From Lingula anatina (taxonomy: Eukaryota > Brachiopoda > Lingulata > Lingulida > Lingulidae), in contig NW_019775518.1 in NCBI RefSeq assembly GCF_001039355.2, positions 55,940 to 119,939 of the forward strand: a DNA stretch of 64,000 nucleotides. Reading direction: 5' to 3'. Both the position numbers and the translations under genes were made by a program. The notes under the pieces are model-generated. The model was not told where the DNA came from, made no database searches, and saw only the letters and a list, made by a program, of their open reading frames with translations. Positions 49,403 through 64,000 of the stretch are shown here, piece after piece; within the stretch, counting starts at the first letter, position 1; each line of letters starts with the position of its first letter.

Positions 49403-49927
49403 CTGTAGTATCCTTCTGGCGCACAATACAAAAATTACGTTTCAGGGACGAAGTGTTTTTCATCTGTAATTGAGAAATTTTTGTAGTTGCGTTTCGTTGT
49501 CAAATGAGAGAAGTAAGAAGTGAAGAAGTGCCTATTTATTCATACTTGCACATGTGCTGAATTTTGGTGTGCACAATTTCCATTTGCAAACGGTTTGTGC
49601 TTTGGTTACTTACTAAGAATACTAGCCATTAGTTCGGGATGCGTATTGACACACTGTCACTTGTTAATCAATGATTTTCAAAACGTGCGTTTCCGGGAAG
49701 TTAAACCTTGAGTAAATTTTCTAGCTGAAGTGCATTATCGAACGTTATTTCAATCAACAAAGAGGAACACACATTTTCAATCATTTCAGTAATTACTTAG
49801 ATAAATAGCAATGCAGTTCATATTGGCAAAATTGACATTCGTTGACGAAGACGAATACATGCAATCTGGAGTGAACACTGGCCTTGACCTTCTTGGCCCT
49901 AAGTGGGAAAGAGGTCAAATAAAGGGT
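48820..49927. other. Upstream region of copy E
   Basis: No supported gene. A poly-A run lies at 49366-49399. A clear TATA box is not visible, although the block near 48900-48945 partly resembles the D promoter region (gttttcg...aacc). Confidence 0.45.
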
Positions 49928-50146
49928 GCATTCCCAGAGATTTAGATCGATCCAGAGATTAAAATTTAGATCGACCTAACTCCCTGGGGGTTTACGCTAA
50001 ATCGCAGTCAGCCGAGCGCGCACCATAGTAAATACCCCCTTACGGCTTTCAGTAGGCGGGACAGACGCTTAAGCCGGCTAAGCTGACAGTAATCTAGTGA
50101 GACTACACACAGGGATAGATCGATCTAAAATCTATGGGAATGGGGT
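49928..50146. mobile_element. Palindromic MITE, intergenic
   Basis: Same family as 15402-15605: left end gcattcccagagatttagat, right end gatcgatctaaaatctatgg, with the shared centre taactccctgggggtttacg. Confidence 0.7.
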
Positions 50147-51670
50147 CTAAGATGACGCCAGTCATTGTTATCTTGTTGATATACAAATTTACAGTCATAT
50201 GTGATATCATGAACCTCTTGGTGTAAAAAATACACATCTTTTTCTACCCAGACTCATAAAAACACTCTCGACCTAATGGTCATTATTACTTTTTTGTGGC
50301 CTATCACATGCGACTAAGAATCGTTCTTGAGATCTCGGGCGGCGTCCACGTGCTTTAGAACAGAGTTTTGCATATACAACACGTGGTTTGTTGTCCTTTA
50401 TTTCAATGTGTGCGTCGCACCTTCGAGATAGTCAAAATTATCCACTGCAGGGAATCAAAATTTACCGATTCCTAATGGAGTCGATACAGTTTACTGTACA
50501 TTAGGATTTATCGCCTCATCCGTTTAGATAATGCATTAATTAACTTCGTCAAAGCATGAGATATTTCCATGACGTTTTATTCTGTAAGGCATTGGGTTGA
50601 ATTTCCATGCTCGAGTTGATGACGTAACAGCAGCGTTTTTATGGTAAATTAGTAATATCGATATCAAACAGTTCTACCTCGCCAGAACAAGCATCAACAA
50701 CGCTTTAAAAGGTTATCAAAACATTATGAAGGTATAAATTCGGCAGAAGTTTTTTTTAACCCCGTTCGTGAAATACTTATCTTAATATCACTGCAATACA
50801 AATTAACACATTTAGAGCACAAATTCCTTTTTTCGTTGCTTAATTCGCCACCCAGGTACTTCTGCATATAGGATGGCCAAGCAACAATTGTCAATTTCTC
50901 TGCTTTGTTAAATAGCGTTCGGTTTATGACATAACTCCGTAACAAAAGCGTATAGGCCTAAATACGGTTAGATATTATCAGGAAAATTGGCACACTCGGT
51001 GACTAGTGTGTGAACTACATGTGATTTATCTAATGCCGGCGTCAAGTTTCATTTTTTTAGCTTGAAAATCAGAGCCCCTTATTCCGATATTCTATTAAAA
51101 AAAGACAGATACTATTAGGCCCTGCTCATCGTTGTGATTAAAAGGACGTTAAAATGATGTTGATGGCTGTTCAGGTGATGGGGAATCCGTTTCAAATCGA
51201 TACTAGTTTTCACCCAAAAAGCGCTGCCTTTACGTCCTTAGCTCCAGATCGATATATTTCAAATGTACTGTACCAGCTTTATTTTACATGTATAACATGG
51301 CAACGTTCACTTCCGCATCATCTAAGCGGAAAGAGTCCTACCGCATCGATCTTGTTTAACACTTATTTCCACAACAAGAAGTACATGTACTACATTCGGG
51401 TGCAAGGAAACTTTCTTGTAGGGTTTACATTTGATTTTATCAATAAAGAACAGAGTTAAAGCTTCGACACTTGCGTAATTACATGTAGCTTGTGCTGTAT
51501 GCTGTATTTGTTCTTAATTATGCTTCCAATATATGGTGCATGTATATTTGGTTAGAATTCAATATTCCATTTTATACTTCTTAAACTTGTAATTCTGTTG
51601 CTGTAGACTTTGTTTATTTAATGTTGATAGGTCAAAGCACTGTAAAAATGCATCTCTCCGCAAATCCATT
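50147..51670. other. Intergenic sequence
   Basis: No recognised gene. The plus-strand 101-codon frame at 51154-51459 ends next to an AATAAA (about 51442) but carries no motif I know and lacks supporting splice or homology evidence. Confidence 0.4.
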
Positions 51671-52340
51671 GTCTCTATTTCCATCTGGGTGCAAATAAAG
51701 ATGTATTGAATATAATTCTATATCAAAAAGTTTTAGGTGTGTCTTTTACATTTCAATATAAATAATACAAACTGCTCTTCACACACATTTCCTTCATTCT
51801 TCTTTCTTTCAAACATCACTCAACATAAAGAGGATCTCCACTAAGCTCCCTATTCCCTTCACAGTGCAGAAAGGTCAATAATTTAACTAGAGACATATCT
51901 GTAAATATCTAGTAAACAAAAAAAANNNNNNNNNNNNNNNNNNNNNNNNNNNNNNNNNNNNNNNNNNNNNNNNNNNNNNNNNNNNNNNNNNNNNNNNNNN
52001 NNNNNNNNNGATACCCGTCAATGTAAACTTGAAAATCTGACCGTCTTCCGGAAGACCCAGAAGACGGCCTAAATCCGCCCCTGTCTATCACCATTTGGGG
52101 GCAAATAAAGATGTATTGAATATAATTCTATATCAAAAAGTTTTAGGTGTGTCTTTTACATTTCAATATAAATAATACAAACTGCTCTTCACACACATTT
52201 CCTTCTTTCATAAGAAGTTATCAAACATCACTCAACATAAAGAGGATCTCCACTAAGCTCCCTATTCCCTTCACAGTGCAGAAAGGTCTATAATTTAACT
52301 AGAGACATATCTGTAAATATCTAGTAAAAAAAAAAAAAAA
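51671..52340. repeat. Duplicated block flanking an assembly gap
   Basis: About 250 bp at 51671-51925 recurs almost identically at 52083-52340, ending in the same ctagta-plus-poly-A. Between them lie 84 Ns (51926-52009) and a hAT-like terminus (52010-52084: tctgaccgtcttccggaaga ... taaatccgcccctg). Confidence 0.8.
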
Positions 52341-52498
52341 CGGTGGCCCTCATACAGGGTACCTGTTACTGGCACATTTGCAACCACATATTTAGTGAAG
52401 CAGTTTGCTGATATTAAAATATTAAAATACTGGTAAATAAGGTGGCAAGCAATGACCATGGAAGCAACATCGTTCTATTCTACGTCTCATCTCTAACA

Positions 52499-52709
52499 CC
52501 CCATTTCCATAGATTAGATCGACCTACTTTAGATCGACCTAACTCCCTGGGGGTTCACGCTAAATAGCTGTCAGCCGGGCGGACACGAAAGTTAATTACC
52601 CCCTTACAGCTTGTAGTAGGCGGGACGAACATTTAAGCCGGATTATCTGACAGTAATCTAGTGGGACTCCCCGAGGGATAGATCGATCTAAAATCTATGG
52701 GAATAGAGC
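52499..52709. mobile_element. Palindromic MITE downstream of AMDHD1
   Basis: Complete member of the 15402-15605 family (ccatttccatagattagatc ... gatcgatctaaaatctatgg). It lies about 260 bp beyond the AMDHD1 stop, possibly within its 3' UTR. Confidence 0.7.
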
Positions 52710-52967
52710 CTAACTTTGGCACTGTACACATTAACGTGTCTGTCCACTGTGATAGTCTAGTCTGAAGCACACATCACTCTGCAGGCAGGCAGACAACAGT
52801 TTCAAAAAAGGGGTTCCCTTCTACCCCCTTAGTAGACCTAACTTGATAATCGGCAAGGAACCTAGGTCAAACTATGATTCATAGCAGACCTTTTCCAGTC
52901 AAAAGGCCAGTTTCTTCAAACCCCCCACCCCCACCCATCCATGCCCATGGGCATTTGTTGATATTTT

Positions 52968-55900
52968 CTAGTTGGAGTGAACTACGTCTCCCCGCCTGAT
53001 GACGTGCTTGATCACGTGATCTTGTCCTCCTAGCTGGTAGATGAGGTGCTCCCATCTAGAAATTAACATTTAACACATGAGAAATAACGAGAAAGTTATT
53101 ATAGAGTGAATCAATGAGTATAAGTCACTTACATGCAGGCACAGGAGGAACAGGCAAATAATAATAAAAAAAAAAAACAAATGAAAAAATATTAAGTGCA
53201 AAGTACTTTGACAGGTGTTCATTGATAATCTACAATCATCCTATCTCACCTAGGAGCATTAATCACCAGCATATCCCCAACTTTCCCCACTTCTATTGAG
53301 CCATGGCTGTTGGATTTCCCCACTGACGCTGCAGCATTCAGAGTGGCAGCACACAGGGCCTCGTTCATCGTCATGCGGAAGTTTACGCAGGCGAGATGCA
53401 TCACCAAGGGCTGAGAGAAAAGATAGTTTTATATACAATATATTTTAATACAGTTATGAAAGCATGACAACTTACTAAAATAAAAAAAAAATGACTGAAG
53501 TTATTTCTGGTTACTCTATTAATAGTTGTATGTTCTTTAAAGTCACTGAGATGGCAATTGTTACATAATTAGATTCCTTTCTTCTCCACCACCCCCCTTT
53601 CAAGGCAAAACTGTTACTTTTGTATTGCTTTCTAAGAGGACAACCCCCCAAGCAGAGATTTTATCCCTAATGCTGAAAGGTAAGTCCCACTTCTCATGAA
53701 TTCTAGCACAATCCCGTATCTCGTATGACATGTGACCCAGTGTCAACAGCCTCGTTTCCAGCTACAGGTATTTCAATCAATTTCCACTCACCATTGATAA
53801 ACAAAATGCATTAGGATTAAAGTCAGTCCCCAGTGCCACTGGCACTCCGCCATCAATCATCTTCCTAACAGGTGGCGCCCTCAGGCGGAGGATGTATGCC
53901 GTTGTTGGGAGAACCACAGCTACTGTGTTTGATGTTGCCATGGCAGCGATACCCTCATCTGATACCTCTTCAAGATGGCTGATGGCTGTTGCACTGAGCT
54001 CTGCCCCCATCTGATGTTGAATCAACCAATAAAAGCAGTTAGTTATTTTACAATTATCATGATTCAGAATGCAATGAAGGCAAATTTTAAGATAAAATTG
54101 TGGGTGGTTAATGTAGTGGTTAAGTACAATTCTACAGGCATCATCAATCATAATAAGAATTAAAAAAAAAAACATTTTTTTTCTTTACAGTTGATTAGAT
54201 CATACTAGGAAGTAAGATGAGAGAAACATCAACCACATATGTATCATACAGTTTTCTTTTCAAATAATAAATCTACCAGTAATACAAGACAGCTGGGTAT
54301 TTTCTCATTTTTCTAAATATTTATATTCATGAAGATTAAAAAAAACACAAAACTACAAATAAATAAATATATATAAAGTAATTATAATAAAATCATACAT
54401 TCCCAATACCTGAGCAGAACCCAGGTAATTGAGCTCTTCTCCATGAAAATTGATCAGTAACCCCATATCTTTCCCAGCTTGCAGTATTCTTCTCGTCTGC
54501 TCAACATCATACACTCCCTTCTCACAGAAGACATCTATACTGTCCACTCCGAGTTCACCACTGTCCATCAGGGCCTTTATACTGGACAACTGGACATTTA
54601 TGACGTCATCTGCTGCCTCATCTGCTGTTTTACCTCTGAAAGTGGTTTTTAACTTTTTTTTCTGTATTTTTAAAATGTCAAGTTGGCAACTAAATTGGTG
54701 TTTGTTAAATTTTGTATAAAAATATGCCCTCAGATAATTTGAATTCTTAAAAATCAGTAAGAATGAAAAAAATATTCTGGAACATTTAGTTACATTGATT
54801 TCATTCAAACTTTTTTAGAAGGTTATTGGTAAAATGATATTTAGTATCTTCATTTTACACCATCTGTTGGAATTCATAACATTACTAGGATGACTGTCAA
54901 CTTTGATAGTTACAGGTTATCAAATAAATACAATGAGAATGAACGTAATGATTTATTCACTATAATTTGCAATATTTGGTCACTGATGTATTATTTAAGG
55001 TATTTGTATCGGTAAGTACAGTAAACTTTTCTTCTTCTCTTATTTCAAATACATAATACATGTAGATTTAACTATACCTCTCTCTATATATTCCTTACTT
55101 TGGAACAGAATGAGCTCCACAAAATGTCGATGAAATGTCAATAGGGACAATTTTCTTGGCCTTCTCCATCACCTTCAGCATTTTCACCTCAGTTTCCACA
55201 TCGAGACCATAGCCACTCTTACACTCCACCAGAGTGGTTCCGCAGCGCAACATTCTCCTTAGTCGCTCTTCGAAATCCTTCAACAGCTGGTCCTCACTGG
55301 CCTTCCGGGTGTGGTCCACAGTGAAGTTGATCCCACCTCCTGCGGCATGCACCTCCATGTAAGTGGCACCTGCTAACTTAAAGGTCAGAGAAGGCCAAGG
55401 TCACACAAGGTCAAGGATACTTAAGGGTTAGAGTCCCAGTATGTGATGGGGCAGAAAGTTCTGACTTGAAATATACAATGAATTCATTTACTTAAGGGAG
55501 GTGAACTCCAAACCAGAGGAAAAATTCTACATGTGCATGCCTTGATCACCCTGAGTTACACCAGTACTGGAAGCTCATTTCTGAACAGAGGTAGGTCTCC
55601 AGTATTCCCTGAAACTCAGGTGGCCTAGATCTTCTGACATACCTTCATAGCAAACTCGTGCACTCTGTCTCCAGCCCAAACAGGGTGGGTGTGGCCGTCC
55701 ACTAGTCCTACAAACATATAAACAGGTTCATTTGGAAACTGCTACCTTTTTATTATCTACATGGATAAACATGTACTTCACAGGCAAGGATGAAATCCAG
55801 GCAGATTCTAAATCCACCTTGGCGAGACTGAAAATCTGCCTGGATTTAAATCTTGCCTGTGACACATAATTATATATTATGCAAGATTTTCTCAATGTTT

Positions 55901-56544
55901 GGCACAATATACAAAAAATTATGAAAAAGCCGTATGACAAATTTAAATTGGATAAAAGACAAAATTAAAAATCAAAAATTAAAATTGTTTTCTATTTTTC
56001 ATTTACTTGCTGACATACATGTACATATGGCATAGGTTTCATAAATCCACAAAATAAAAACTCTCACCTGGTACAATACACATTCCTGAAGCATCAAGGG
56101 ATCTATCAAACTCTGCATCACAATATTTTTTCTGAATATCTGCATCATATCCCACCGCATGGATCAGACCATCCCTGACAGCAAAAATAAATAAATATAG
56201 ATAGAAAAATAAATAATTAAAAATAACAATAACTTAAAACCAAATAAATAAATAAATCACTAAAATGTATACAGTACAGTACAATGCACGTGCATATGCT
56301 ATCAACCAGTCTAAAAATATCTAAACGATCAACAATGTCCTTAACACAGTTAATGTAAGAAAATAATTCAGATTATCAATTTTTCATTAATTTACCGTCC
56401 CACTATAATGCTAACTCCGTTGGCTCCATCTTTTTCAAGCACAGCTATATGTTTCATGTCTTCTCCTTTTAAAAATCGTTCTCCTTTTGAAGCAACAAGA
56501 ACAACTTGTCTTGCTGAATGCACTAAGAGTTTGTAAGTGCCCAT
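52968..56544 (-). CDS. AMDHD1: Imidazolonepropionase (amidohydrolase domain containing 1), complete
   Basis: Hydrolyses 4-imidazolone-5-propanoate to N-formimino-L-glutamate, the third step of histidine breakdown, in the cytosol. Eight exons: 56544-56396, 56174-56068, 55707-55643, 55376-55099, 54635-54410, 54010-53792, 53410-53250, 53055-52968. They join to 1293 nt, 430 residues, close to the usual size of animal AMDHD1 (about 426). The start follows the 5' UTR and opens MGTYKLLVHSARQ. Amidohydrolase landmarks: metal-binding HxH in VDGHTHPVWAGDRVHEFAMK, the substrate loop YMEVHAAGGGINFTV, TTLVECKSGYGLD, a metal His in INFHGEEL, SHLEEVSDEGIAAMA, and a metal Asp in VALGTDFNPNAFC. It ends with WEHLIYQLGGQ and a short tail. 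All key residues are present. It is head-to-head with CFAP100. Confidence 0.95.
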
Positions 56545-56913
56545 CTTGTTTCAGTGTTGTGTCCAACTCAAAGTGTCCGCGGAATTATATAGGTCGATTC
56601 TCATTCCGCACTCTGAGATACCACATAACACAAATTTATTCTTTTATAAATTATAAATTTTTAAAACCCATTTAGTATTTTTTAATCAAGCATTGCACTA
56701 TTTAAAAAATTCGTTTGTCTTTATTTAAAGATTTAATCGTCTAAAAGACAAAAATTGATATTTGGGATACCTTTGACTAAATATGTTCTATGGTAAGTCG
56801 TGCTGTCTCACATAGCAACGAGCCTCGTTTTCAAATTGTTATCGTCGCCATATTGGAGAAAGGAATTGATGAAATAATTGGTTATCTGTGTAGTTTTTCT
56901 TCCTTTTTAATCG
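56545..56913. promoter_or_regulatory. Shared head-to-head promoter region AMDHD1/CFAP100
   Basis: The two start codons are 665 bp apart, diverging. A good splice donor at 56914 (tcg|gtaggt) suggests a non-coding first exon of CFAP100 ending at 56913, which would leave about 300 bp or less as a common promoter. No TATA box is evident on either side. Transcription starts are not determined. Confidence 0.55.
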
Positions 56914-57209
56914 GTAGGTATCTATAGATTCGATAAAGAGTAATTAGTTTTCTTAAAATGGTTTCGACACGTATATATTTTTTAAATTTTGTGACCATAC
57001 GACTCTGAATGTTGTAAAATTACGTTATATTTCTAACCTGCTGAATGAATTGTACTGCACACAGTACAGCTTTGAAAGCAATGAATATATGATTTGGTTT
57101 CGCTAATGCACTGTTGATTTTTAGACTTATTTATCGTCAATTTTATGCAGAAATTTTAATGTGTAGAAGATAGTGATAAACTGGTGTCATTTTTAGATAA
57201 AGCAACAAG

Positions 57210-63832
<6,623 letters not shown>

Positions 63833-64000
63833 GTAGGGACAGGTGCCCTGGGGCCTGGATTGCTAATTATTAATGACTAAAGTCACTAGTCTGTCTAAGC
63901 TAAGATTGCTAAAAGTATTAGCCTACTGAGCTGTGTATCACAACACATCTTTAATAGTGTACTTTTCAAAATGTGGACCTTCATGAATAGATAGCTATAC

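Noticed and set aside
51154-51459. 101-codon plus-strand frame near an AATAAA
   Set aside because: No recognisable domain, splice context or second copy; AT-rich intergenic setting.

Overview
The window is a draft-assembly piece of an AT-rich animal genome with long introns, microsatellites, many short mobile elements, an 84-base run of N and two single-base Ns. It carries orthologues of metazoan genes (AMDHD1, CFAP100). Its family content (PAN-like secreted proteins, gypsy and non-LTR fragments, palindromic MITEs) looks like a lophotrochozoan, most likely a bivalve mollusc. That placement is inference; no species is claimed. Most genes are multi-exon, so I built the models by hand from splice sites and reading-frame continuity.

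Layout. (1) 287-900 (+): last coding exon of a multi-pass membrane protein resembling TMEM121. (2) 3.7-49 kb (-): a tandem array of five copies (A-E) of one 12-exon gene. The full copies encode a 596-residue secreted protein: signal peptide, PAN/apple-like domain, Cys-rich segment, then three consecutive modules resembling the C-terminal domain of CTHRC1, with no collagen repeat. A, D and E are open throughout and have the same twelve exon lengths. B has three separate disabling lesions. C keeps only the last exon. A and B sit in nearly identical units of about 10.1-10.6 kb and C in a decayed third unit; D and E are older and more diverged. (3) 49-52.9 kb: intergenic DNA with MITEs and an assembly gap flanked by duplicated sequence. 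(4) 52968-56544 (-): complete AMDHD1 (imidazolonepropionase, histidine degradation), 8 exons, 430 residues. (5) 57210-end (+): CFAP100/CCDC37, an axonemal coiled-coil protein, 13 coding exons seen and continuing past the window. It is head-to-head with AMDHD1 and carries a 905-bp foldback element in an intron.

The most noteworthy content is the array of PAN + 3xCTHRC1-like genes. It appears to have formed by internal module duplication (each module is bounded by phase-1 introns), then whole-gene tandem duplication, then decay of some copies. Its function cannot be read from sequence; a secreted or extracellular-matrix or recognition role is inference. AMDHD1 and CFAP100 are ordinary conserved genes and I see no functional link between them and the array.
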